In this document: positions 24,302 to 31,396 of the stretch, piece by piece
Layout of the letters: each line of letters starts with the position of its first letter
Numbering within the stretch: position 1 is the stretch's first letter
Assembly: GCF_015680235.1 (NCBI RefSeq)
Contig: NZ_JADLJL010000044.1
Location: 1-33,938, forward strand
Reading direction: 5' to 3'
DNA length: 33,938 nt
Source of the DNA: Pseudomonas guariconensis
GTDB taxonomy: Bacteria; Pseudomonadota; Gammaproteobacteria; Pseudomonadales; Pseudomonadaceae
Notes under the pieces: model-generated
Told to the model about the DNA's origin: nothing
The model's input: the letters and a program-made list of their open reading frames with translations, nothing else
Databases searched by the model: none
Translations under genes and position numbers: made by a program

Positions 24302-25948
24302 TCAGGCGCTGGCGCGAGTGGCCAGCGCAGCGTGTTGTAGGGCGATTTCCTGGTTGCGCAGGATGAAGCGTTGCAGCTTGCCGCTTGGGGTCTTGGGCAG
24401 TTCGCTGACGAATTCGATTTCCCGCGGGTAGGCGTGGGCATAGAGGCGCTGGCGTACATGCTGGCGCAGGGCGTCTTCAAGTGCGGCGTTGCCTTCGAAG
24501 CCCTTGGCCAGCACCACGAAGGCCTTGATCAGTTCGGTACGCTCGGGGTCGGGCTTGCCGATTACGGCGGCCTCGATCACGGCCGGGTGCTCGATCAGCG
24601 CGCTTTCCACATCGAACGGCCCTACCCGGTAGCCGGACGTGGTGATCACGTCGTCGCTGCGCCCGACGAAGCTGATGCTGCCATCGGTGTTGAGCTCGAC
24701 CGTGTCACCGCTCAGGTAGTACTTGCCGATGAAGGCCTTGGTCGGCAGGCCGTGGTAGCCACCGAACCAGCACAATGGCGACTGCTCACGATCGACTGCC
24801 AGGATTCCCGGCTGCCCGGCCGGCAGTTCGTTGCCCTGTTCGTCCAATACCACGATGCGGTGGCCGGGGATAGCGAAGCCCGCCGAGCCGGGGTGCACCG
24901 GATGCGTCAGGGCGTGGTGATTGCACAGCACCATGCCCAGCTCGGTTTGGCCGTAGTGGTCGTGAATAGTCACGTCCAGCTCGTCGGCGAACCAGCGGAT
25001 CACTTCCGGGTTGAGCGGCTCACCGGCGCTGCTCACTACGCGCAAGCGGCCCTTGATCGGTGCCGAGAAGTCGCTGCCGGCAGCGATCAGCAGGCGATAG
25101 GCCGTGGGCGAGCCGGCCAGGTTGCTGATGCGGTGCTTGTCGATGATCCGCGCACAGCTTTCGACGCTGAACGGTCCATCGTAGAAGGTGGTGGCATGCC
25201 CCAGGGCCAGCGGGCCGGTGACGGCGTAATACAGGCCGTAGGCCCAACCCGGATCGGCCAGGTTCCAGAAGTTGTCCTCCGGTTGCAGGCCGATGGCATC
25301 GCGCATGTAGCCTTTGAAGGCGACGATCGCTCGCAGCGGTACCTCCAGCGGCTTGGCAGGCCCTGTGGTACCCGAGGTGAACATCAGCAGGAAGGGATCG
25401 TCGCCGGTGCGCAGCACGGGCTCGCGCTCACCGGGCGCGGCATTCAAGGCGGTATGGAAATCCAGTTCGCCGGGCGTCGCCCCCACGGTGATGATGGTGG
25501 GGCAACCCGGCACCTCGTCCAGCTTGGCCCGGTTGCCACGGTCGGTGACCACGACACGGGCATGGGATTGTGCGAGGCGATGTTCGATGGCCTTGGGGCC
25601 GAAGGCGGTGAACAGTGGCTGGTAGACAGCGCCCAGGCGCCAGGTGGCCAGGACCGTGACCAACAGCTCAGGCGTACGCGGCATCAGACCGGCGACCCGA
25701 TCACCGGCACCGACACCCAGACCTTCGAGGACATTGGCCAAGCGCGCAGCCAGCGCCTGCAACTGCTCGAAGCTGTAGCGTGCACCGTTACCGTCGCGAT
25801 CTTCCCAGACCAGGGCGGTCCGGTTGCCACCGACATGGCGGTCGCAACATTCGACACAAGCATTCATCGCATCGAGATTGCCTTGCAGCGCCTCCTCGAC
25901 GGCCCGGCCGTAATCGAACGAACGGGCGGCTTCGGCGTAGTCACGCAT
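24302..25948 (-). CDS. AMP-dependent acyl-CoA synthetase
   Basis: This 548-residue ANL-superfamily enzyme activates a carboxylic acid to acyl-AMP and acyl-CoA. Core motifs are FTSGTTGPAKP (A3), YGQTELG (A5), SGDTVELNTDGSISFVGRSDD (A7-A8 hinge), and PKTPSGKLQR with the catalytic Lys524 (A10). The open frame reaches 26023, but an AGGAG site stands 7-8 nt before the ATG at 25948, and MRDYAEAARSF begins the family N-terminus. First gene of the operon: it supplies the acyl-CoA for the four downstream beta-oxidation enzymes. Sequence does not fix the chain length; short or branched chains are inferred from the operon. Confidence 0.92.
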   Translation of the reverse strand: MRDYAEAARSFDYGRAVEEALQGNLDAMNACVECCDRHVGGNRTALVWEDRDGNGARYSFEQLQALAARLANVLEGLGVGAGDRVAGLMPRTPELLVTVLATWRLGAVYQPLFTAFGPKAIEHRLAQSHARVVVTDRGNRAKLDEVPGCPTIITVGATPGELDFHTALNAAPGEREPVLRTGDDPFLLMFTSGTTGPAKPLEVPLRAIVAFKGYMRDAIGLQPEDNFWNLADPGWAYGLYYAVTGPLALGHATTFYDGPFSVESCARIIDKHRISNLAGSPTAYRLLIAAGSDFSAPIKGRLRVVSSAGEPLNPEVIRWFADELDVTIHDHYGQTELGMVLCNHHALTHPVHPGSAGFAIPGHRIVVLDEQGNELPAGQPGILAVDREQSPLCWFGGYHGLPTKAFIGKYYLSGDTVELNTDGSISFVGRSDDVITTSGYRVGPFDVESALIEHPAVIEAAVIGKPDPERTELIKAFVVLAKGFEGNAALEDALRQHVRQRLYAHAYPREIEFVSELPKTPSGKLQRFILRNQEIALQHAALATRASA

Positions 25949-26074
25949 CGTCAGACTCCTGGTTGTTTTTGTTGGAGTGCACCATTTGTCTGAGATGTTC
26001 GCGCCCGCCACCCAGGCCGGCAATGGCCAAAACTGTCAATCACGATGACCGGTTTGGCCGCAGGGCCGTTGTAT

Positions 26075-26222
26075 CTGTGGAAGCGGGCTCGTCCCGCGAT
26101 TAGGCCGGGCCGGAATCACCGTCGCCTGGCAAGGGCTTCGCCCTTAATCGCGGGACAAGCCCGCTCCCACAGGGGGGCGCTAGCCGCTTGTTCTCTGTGG
26201 GAGCCGGCTTGCCAGCGACGGG
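26075..26222. repeat. REP/BIME composite repeat
   Basis: A 28-nt unit CTGTGGAAGCGGGCTCGTCC... (26075-26102) and its inverted partner (26145-26172) differ at two positions and are separated by a 42-nt middle containing AAGGGCTTCGCCCTT. A further half unit CTGTGGGAGCCGGCTTGCC (from 26195) ends three bases before the AraC-family stop at 26226. The unit matches P. putida-type REP. It separates the AraC gene from the acyl-CoA operon and may act in termination or gyrase/IHF binding. Similar units recur at 27361 and 33699-33938. Confidence 0.88.
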
Positions 26223-26225
26223 ACG

Positions 26226-27254
26226 CTACGGCAATGGCTTGGCGTCGCAGGCGCCGATCAGTTCGCGATAATGCCCTGGGTTGCAACCGAACCACTTGCG
26301 AAACGCCTTGTAGAACGAACTGCTGTCGGCGAAACCCAGGCGCTCGGCGATGGTCGCCAGGCCCACCTCGCAGTCGGCCAGCCATGCGATCGCCAGCTGG
26401 CGCCGCACACTGTCCTTGAGCCCCTGGTAGGTCTGCCCCTCGTCGGCCAGGCGGCGGCGCAGGGTCGAGGCGGACAGGCACAGCTGGCGTGCCAGCGCTT
26501 CGGCGTCGGGCCAGCCGGCCGGGTCCAGGGCCAGCAGGTCGTGGCGGATGCGCCGGGCCAGGCTGGCCGGGTCGCGGTACTTGACCAGGATATTGCCCGG
26601 CGCTTCGGCCAGGAACCGTTGCAGTTCCTCAGGCGTACGGCGCAGGGGCACGTCCAGGCAATCGGCGGCGAAGATCATGCGGGTGCGCGGACGGTCGAAC
26701 TGCAGGTTCTCCGAGAACATTACCCGGTAATCGTCACAGAACGGCGGCTCGGCGCACCGCAGGTCGATGGCCAGGATCGGGATGCGCCGCCCGGCCAGCC
26801 AGCAGGCCACGCCGTGCACGATCATCCAGAAGGTGAAATAGGTAAAGGCGCGCCGGGGTTCGTCACGGGGCTCGTAGATGACGATCTCGGCCAGGCTCTG
26901 CTGGCGCACCAGGCTCGGTTGCAGGTCTTCGAGCATCAGCGAGAGGAACGCCAAGGCCGTGTCCAGGGCCGCGCCCAAGGTCGGCTGCGCCATGCTCGCC
27001 CGACACAGGAAGGCCAGGCTCCCGGTGCGCAGGCCACGCGGGTCCATGGCGAAGAATTCGTCGTTGCAGCGCCGGGCCAGCAGACGCCAGAGCCGGGCGT
27101 ACGCTTCGGCAGTGACCCGGGCGTCGGGTTGTTCGAGCTCGCAGGCATCGATACCAGCGCGGGCCAGCAGGGGCGCATCGGGCTGGCCGGCCGGGCACGT
27201 CTGCAGCAGCGCTTCGCGCACCAGCTGCATGGAAATGGTGTCTTTGTCGCTCAT
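26226..27254 (-). CDS. AraC-family regulator with arabinose-binding-like (PF12625-type) N-domain
   Basis: This 342-residue regulator has an N-terminal domain of the arabinose-operon-regulator type (about 20-200: LWRLLARRCNDEFFAMDPRGLRTGSLAF is typical). It ends in an AraC HTH (SASTLRRRLADEGQTYQGLKD, and IAERLGFADSSSFYKAFRKWFGCNPGHYR). Similar Pseudomonas proteins (OruR-like) control catabolic operons. It sits immediately upstream of the acyl-CoA operon in the same orientation, making it the natural candidate regulator, although it is separated by a REP and 200 nt. The start at 27254 has no strong ribosome site; MQLVREALL at codon 9 is an alternative. Confidence 0.9.
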   Translation of the reverse strand: MSDKDTISMQLVREALLQTCPAGQPDAPLLARAGIDACELEQPDARVTAEAYARLWRLLARRCNDEFFAMDPRGLRTGSLAFLCRASMAQPTLGAALDTALAFLSLMLEDLQPSLVRQQSLAEIVIYEPRDEPRRAFTYFTFWMIVHGVACWLAGRRIPILAIDLRCAEPPFCDDYRVMFSENLQFDRPRTRMIFAADCLDVPLRRTPEELQRFLAEAPGNILVKYRDPASLARRIRHDLLALDPAGWPDAEALARQLCLSASTLRRRLADEGQTYQGLKDSVRRQLAIAWLADCEVGLATIAERLGFADSSSFYKAFRKWFGCNPGHYRELIGACDAKPLP

Positions 27255-27299
27255 TGGCCGTCTAGCGCCCGTGTCTTCTCAGCCACCGATCTTACCAGT

Positions 27300-27395
27300 G
27301 CGGCCCTCATCGCGGGGCAAGCCGACACGTATTGCACCGTCCTCAAGAACAGCGATGTGCCTGTGGGAGCGGGCTTGCCCCGCGATGAGGGCCGC
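27300..27395. repeat. REP pair with perfect 24-bp inverted arms
   Basis: GCGGCCCTCATCGCGGGGCA... at 27300-27323 is the exact inverse of 27372-27395; a 48-nt loop lies between, and the right side extends as TGTGGGAGCGGGCTTGCCCC. The element stands just before the AraC gene's promoter region and after the LysR stop (27403). It could terminate or attenuate transcription of the minus-strand AraC gene's neighbour; function is unproven. Confidence 0.82.
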
Positions 27396-27402
27396 CTCCT
27401 TA

Positions 27403-28266
27403 TCAGAGACTCACCGCCAACCCCAGGAACGCCTGAATCAACCGCAGCTCACGGCGCCGCTCCAGGCAACCGATCATGTGCCGGTTCACCAGCCCCTCGC
27501 CACTCAACGGTCGCGCCACCACCCGCGGGTCATGCGCCACCTCCATCGACGACACGATGCCGATGCCAAGCTCTGCTGCCACCGCCTCGGTGACCGCCTC
27601 GCGGCTGTCCAGCTCCAGCAATACTCGCGGCTGCACCTTGGCCTCGGCGCAGGCTTGGTCGAAGGTACGCCGGGTAATGGAGCTGGGTTCGCGCAGCACC
27701 ATGATCTGCCGGTCCAGCTCCGCCAGGGGCAGGTCGCCCTCGCCTGCCGCCCAGGGGTGGCCGACCGGCAGCAATGCGCACAAGCGCGACTCGCCCAGGC
27801 TCTGCAGATACAGCCCCTTACGCGGCTCGACCTCGGTCAGCACCGCCACGTCGGCATGCTCGGAGACCAGCGCCGCCAAGGTTTCCTGGGCGTTGCCCAG
27901 GCGCAGGTTGACGGTGATGCCCGGGTAGCGCGCCCTCAGCATGCCCAACATCGGCATGACCCGGTGGGGCCCATCCGCCGCCACTTCCAGGCGCCCGGTC
28001 AGCAGTTGCCGGTTGGCCTCGAGCATGGCCTGGGCTTCCTCGGCCAGGCTGAACATCGCCCGGGTGATGGCCGCCAGACGTGTGCCCTCCTCGGTTAGTT
28101 CCACCCGCCGCGCGGTACGTCGCAACAACGTGATCTGGTAGTGCTCTTCAAGGGCCTTCACATGCCCGGTCACCGCCGGCTGGCTGATGAACAAGCGCTC
28201 TGCGGCACGGGTGAAGCTGCCTTCACGGGCCACCGCATCGAAGGCGCGTAGCTGGAACAAGTTCAT
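27403..28266 (-). CDS. LysR-family regulator of the phnWX genes
   Basis: This 287-residue LysR-type regulator has a winged HTH at the N-terminus (QLRAFDAVAREGSFTRAAERLFISQPAVTGHVKALEE) and a periplasmic-binding-like effector domain (about 90-285). It ends with GLAVSL. It starts at 28266, divergent from phnW with about 112 bp between them, as LysR proteins usually are from their targets. Related genes next to phnWX in Pseudomonas are known to activate 2-aminoethylphosphonate use, so that ligand or a breakdown product is the likely effector. No named symbol is given. Confidence 0.9.
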   Translation of the reverse strand: MNLFQLRAFDAVAREGSFTRAAERLFISQPAVTGHVKALEEHYQITLLRRTARRVELTEEGTRLAAITRAMFSLAEEAQAMLEANRQLLTGRLEVAADGPHRVMPMLGMLRARYPGITVNLRLGNAQETLAALVSEHADVAVLTEVEPRKGLYLQSLGESRLCALLPVGHPWAAGEGDLPLAELDRQIMVLREPSSITRRTFDQACAEAKVQPRVLLELDSREAVTEAVAAELGIGIVSSMEVAHDPRVVARPLSGEGLVNRHMIGCLERRRELRLIQAFLGLAVSL

Positions 28267-28281
28267 ATCTATCGGCCTGAC

Positions 28282-28296
28282 TTATGGCTGGCATAA
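28282..28296. promoter_or_regulatory. LysR operator candidate
   Basis: TTATGGCTGGCATAA is a perfect inverted repeat (TTATG-N5-CATAA) that also satisfies the T-N11-A rule for LysR-family sites. It lies 16 nt upstream of the LysR start and 83 nt upstream of phnW, where the recognition site of the divergent pair is expected. Proposed as the recognition binding site; not demonstrated. Confidence 0.65.
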
Positions 28297-28378
28297 CAAC
28301 AAACAATTTGATTGATGGAGCAGCAAATTGCAACTTAGGCCCCGTAGTTTCAGCCCACCGCTTGTGAGGAATAACGGA

Positions 28379-29485
28379 ATGAGCAACGCCCCGATCCTGC
28401 TGACCCCTGGCCCACTGACCACCTCTTCCCGCACCCGCCAAGCCATGCTGGTGGACTGGGGCTCCTGGGACCGCGACTTCAATCAACTGACCGCCAGCCT
28501 GTGCGAACAACTGCTGGCCATCGTCAACGGCAATGCCACCCACCACTGCGTGCCCCTGCAAGGCAGCGGCACCTTCGCCGTGGAAGCGGCCATCGGCACC
28601 CTGGTCCCCCGCGATGGCAAGGTGTTGGTGCTGATCAACGGCGCCTACGGCCAGCGCCTGGCGAAGATCTGCAAGGTCCTGGGCCGCGCCTACAGCACCT
28701 TCGAAACGGCCGAAGACCAGCCGACCACCGCTGCCGATGTCGACCGCCTGCTGGCTGCCGACCCCGCCGTCACCCACGTGGCGCTGATCCACTGCGAAAC
28801 CAGCACCGGCATCCTCAACCCGCTGCCTGAGATCGCCCAGGTGGTCAAACGCCACGGCAAGCGCCTGGTCATCGATGCCATGAGCTCCTTCGGTGCCCTG
28901 CCGATCGATGCCAGCGAAGTGCCGTTCGAAGCCCTGATCGCTGCCTCCGGCAAATGCCTGGAAGGTGTGCCGGGCATGGGCTTCGTCTTCGCCGAGAAGA
29001 ACGCCCTGGCGGCCGCCGAAGGCAACAGCCATTCCCTGGCGATGGACCTGCACGACCAGCAGGCATACATGGCCAAGACCGGCCAGTGGCGCTTCACCCC
29101 GCCGACCCACGTGGTCGCCGCCCTGCACGAAGCCCTGGTGCAGTACAACGAGGAAGGCGGCCTGCCGGCTCGCCATCAGCGCTACGCAGACAACTGCAAG
29201 ACCCTGCTCGACGGCATGGCCAAGCTCGGCCTGCGCAGCTTCCTGCCCGCCGAGATCCAAGCACCGATCATCGTCACCTTCCACGCCCCGCGTGACGCCC
29301 GTTACCAGTTCAAGGACTTCTACGAGCGCGTGAAGGCCAAAGGCTTCATCCTCTACCCAGGCAAGCTGACCCAGGTGGAAACCTTCCGCGTCGGCTGCAT
29401 CGGCGTGGTGGGAGCCGATGGTATGCAAGCTGCCGTCGATGCCGTGGCCCAGGTGCTGCGGGAAATGGAAGTGCTGGACATCTGA
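28379..29485 (+). CDS. phnW: 2-aminoethylphosphonate:pyruvate transaminase
   Basis: This 368-residue PLP enzyme (class V fold) transfers the amino group of 2-aminoethylphosphonate to pyruvate, yielding phosphonoacetaldehyde and alanine. MSNAPILLTPGPL opens it, Asp166 in VIDAMSSFG contacts the PLP ring nitrogen, and Lys192 in AASGKCLEG forms the Schiff base. A GAGGA site precedes the ATG at 28379; the frame above begins at 28328 in the LysR promoter and is rejected. It is the first gene of the phnWX pair and diverges from the LysR gene. Confidence 0.96.
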   Translation: MSNAPILLTPGPLTTSSRTRQAMLVDWGSWDRDFNQLTASLCEQLLAIVNGNATHHCVPLQGSGTFAVEAAIGTLVPRDGKVLVLINGAYGQRLAKICKVLGRAYSTFETAEDQPTTAADVDRLLAADPAVTHVALIHCETSTGILNPLPEIAQVVKRHGKRLVIDAMSSFGALPIDASEVPFEALIAASGKCLEGVPGMGFVFAEKNALAAAEGNSHSLAMDLHDQQAYMAKTGQWRFTPPTHVVAALHEALVQYNEEGGLPARHQRYADNCKTLLDGMAKLGLRSFLPAEIQAPIIVTFHAPRDARYQFKDFYERVKAKGFILYPGKLTQVETFRVGCIGVVGADGMQAAVDAVAQVLREMEVLDI

Positions 29486-29521
29486 TTCGACAAACCGCCC
29501 CAATTTCCAGGAAATCGTGCA

Positions 29522-30349
29522 ATGAACTACAGCAACCCCACCCAGCTGCAAGCCGCCATCCTCGACTGGGCCGGCACCGTGGTCGACTTCGGCTCCTTCG
29601 CCCCGACCCAGATCTTCGTCGAAGCCTTCGCCGAGTTCGACGTCCAGGTATCCATCGAAGAAGCCCGTGGCCCGATGGGCATGGGCAAGTGGGACCACAT
29701 CCGCACCCTGTGCGATGTGCCTGAAATCGCCGAGCGCTACCGCAAGGTGTTCGGCCGTACCCCGACCGACGATGATGTCACTGCCATCTACGAACGCTTC
29801 ATGCCGCTGCAGATCGAGAAGATCGCCGTGCACTCGGCGCTGATTCCCGGCGCTCTGGACACCCTCACGGGCCTGCGCAAGGACGGCCTGAAGATCGGCT
29901 CCTGCTCCGGCTACCCGAAAGTGGTGATGGACAAGGTGGTGGAGCTGGCCAAGCAGAACGGCTATGTCGCCGACCATGTGGTGGCCACCGACGAAACCCC
30001 CAATGGCCGCCCATGGCCGGCCCAGGCCCTGGCCAACGTGATCGCCCTGGGCATCGACGATGTGGCGGCTTGCGTGAAGGTCGACGACACCGTGCCAGGC
30101 ATCCTCGAAGGCCGTCGCGCCGGCATGTGGACCGTCGCCCTGGTGTGCTCGGGCAACGCCCTGGGCCTGACCTGGGAAGGCTACCGCGCCCTGAGCGCGG
30201 AGAAGCTGGAAAGCGAGCGCAAGCGCATCCACGCGATGTTCGAAAGCTCTCGCCCGCACTACCTGATCGACACCATCAACGAGCTGCCCGAGGTCATCGC
30301 CGACATCAACCGTCGCCTGGCCAAGGGCGAGATGCCGCAAGCGTCGTAA
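29522..30349 (+). CDS. phnX: Phosphonoacetaldehyde hydrolase (phosphonatase)
   Basis: This 275-residue HAD-superfamily enzyme cleaves phosphonoacetaldehyde to acetaldehyde and phosphate. Asp15 in AILDWAGTVVDFG is the nucleophile, Lys56 in MGMGKWDHIR forms the Schiff base with the aldehyde, and KVDDTVPGI (about 190-198) is HAD motif IV. The cap domain lies between. AGGAAAT stands upstream of the ATG at 29522, 36 nt after phnW, so the two are cotranscribed. It ends at a long inverted repeat. Confidence 0.96.
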   Translation: MNYSNPTQLQAAILDWAGTVVDFGSFAPTQIFVEAFAEFDVQVSIEEARGPMGMGKWDHIRTLCDVPEIAERYRKVFGRTPTDDDVTAIYERFMPLQIEKIAVHSALIPGALDTLTGLRKDGLKIGSCSGYPKVVMDKVVELAKQNGYVADHVVATDETPNGRPWPAQALANVIALGIDDVAACVKVDDTVPGILEGRRAGMWTVALVCSGNALGLTWEGYRALSAEKLESERKRIHAMFESSRPHYLIDTINELPEVIADINRRLAKGEMPQAS

Positions 30350-30358
30350 GGCTAGCCT

Positions 30359-30458
30359 ATCGGGGCCGCTCGGCGGCCCTTTTGCGGCACAAGGCCGCTC
30401 CTACATTGGACGTAGGAGCGGCCTTGTGCCGCGAAAGGGCTGCGCAGCAGCCCCGATC
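30359..30458. repeat. Long near-palindromic REP/BIME between phnX and chrR
   Basis: A perfect 21-bp inverted core GCGGCACAAGGCCGCTCCTA (30384-30404, partner 30412-30432) has a 7-nt loop ATTGGAC. The arms extend outward with few mismatches to about 30359 and 30458 (ATCGGGGC...GCCCCGAT), giving roughly 46-bp arms. It lies between the 3' ends of phnX and the convergent chrR and probably serves as a strong two-way terminator. Unlike the other REPs in this window it has the GCGGCACAAGGCCGCTCC core. Confidence 0.9.
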
Positions 30459-30461
30459 AGG

Positions 30462-31022
30462 TCAAACGGCCCGGTTGAGCTTCACCCATGCCGCGAACTT
30501 GTCGATGAACGCCTGCAGGAACGGCCGGGTCTTGTCATTGAGCTTGCCCGATTCCTCGAACAGGCTCGCCGCCCCGCCGATGTATGCCTCGGGCATCTGC
30601 ATGCAGGGCATGTCCAGGAATACCAGCGACTGGCGCACGCTGTGGTTGGCACCAAAGCCGCCGATGGCACCGGGTGAGACGCTCACCACCGCCGCCGGCT
30701 TACCGCTCCAGGCGCTCTGGCCATACGGCCGAGAGCCCACATCGATGGCGTTCTTAAGGCAGCCCGGCACCGAACGGTTGTACTCAGGCGTTACGAACAG
30801 CACCGCGTCGCTGCGGCGAATCTCGTCGCGAAAACGCGTCCAGGTCTCTGGTGCGCCATCGGCCTCGACATCTTCGTTGTACAGCGGCAGGTCGCCGATC
30901 TCGACGATCTTCAGGGCAAGGCTGGACGGCGCCAGCTCTCCGAGGGCCCGGGCCACCTTGCGATTGTAGGACTGCTTGCGCAAGCTGCCGACGACGACCG
31001 CTACCGAATAGACCTGGCTCAT
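30462..31022 (-). CDS. chrR: NADPH-dependent FMN reductase, ChrR type
   Basis: This 186-residue flavoprotein belongs to the ChrR/YieF family of quinone and chromate reductases, which carry out two-electron reductions that avoid redox cycling. FMN-binding motifs are VVVGSLRKQSYNRK (8-21) and FVTPEYNRSVPGCLKNAID (about 76-94), and the family dimer/quinone region is SVSPGAIGGFG. It closely resembles the P. putida ChrR sequence I know. An AGAGG site is 10-12 nt upstream of the ATG at 31022. Its stop abuts the long REP shared with phnX. Confidence 0.93.
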   Translation of the reverse strand: MSQVYSVAVVVGSLRKQSYNRKVARALGELAPSSLALKIVEIGDLPLYNEDVEADGAPETWTRFRDEIRRSDAVLFVTPEYNRSVPGCLKNAIDVGSRPYGQSAWSGKPAAVVSVSPGAIGGFGANHSVRQSLVFLDMPCMQMPEAYIGGAASLFEESGKLNDKTRPFLQAFIDKFAAWVKLNRAV

Positions 31023-31177
31023 GGTGTTTGCAACCTCTGCTGGCTAGGGAAAGTTGTAGTTATAGATGACCGCACCCTGCCACCAGAGTTTTTTTGCCAT
31101 CAGCAGAAAACTTCCAGCCGTCCGCACGGGTCTATGCCTGCAGATATTTCCCAAAAATTTCAGAGGTTTTCTCGCAA

Positions 31178-31396
31178 ATGGCAGCAATACTGGTCGGCCA
31201 ATTCCACGCACGTGACGCCGAAGGCCGTATCTATCCCGTGCATGAGTACCAGGAATCCACCCTCCAGGCCGACGGCAGCAGCCTCGGTGCGCCGATCGTG
31301 ACCTACCGCTTGCCTGTCGGCGACCGCGTCCGCCACCTGGGCGAGGACCGCTTCGAGCTCGCCCATAGCGGCGTCGAGCTCATCCGCATTCCTTGA
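31178..31396 (+). CDS. Small conserved-looking hypothetical protein
   Basis: The 72-residue protein begins MAAILVGQFHARDAEG and is rich in beta-type segments (RIYPVHEYQESTL, APIVTYRLPVG, RVRHLGEDRFELA). It has no signal peptide. GAGG lies before the ATG at 31178, so this start is preferred to the frame open from 31094. The last 17 nt overlap the 3' end of the convergent ldcA gene. It diverges from chrR by 155 bp and may share its promoter region. I recognise no named family. Confidence 0.7.
   Translation: MAAILVGQFHARDAEGRIYPVHEYQESTLQADGSSLGAPIVTYRLPVGDRVRHLGEDRFELAHSGVELIRIP

Noticed and set aside
26024..26225. CRISPR-like repeats
   Set aside because: The repeats are inverted and unequally spaced, with no spacers; they are REP elements.
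28223..30340. Long minus-strand open frame (705 codons) opposite phnW and phnX
   Set aside because: It covers two confident plus-strand enzymes and ends inside the LysR gene; composition is shadow-like.
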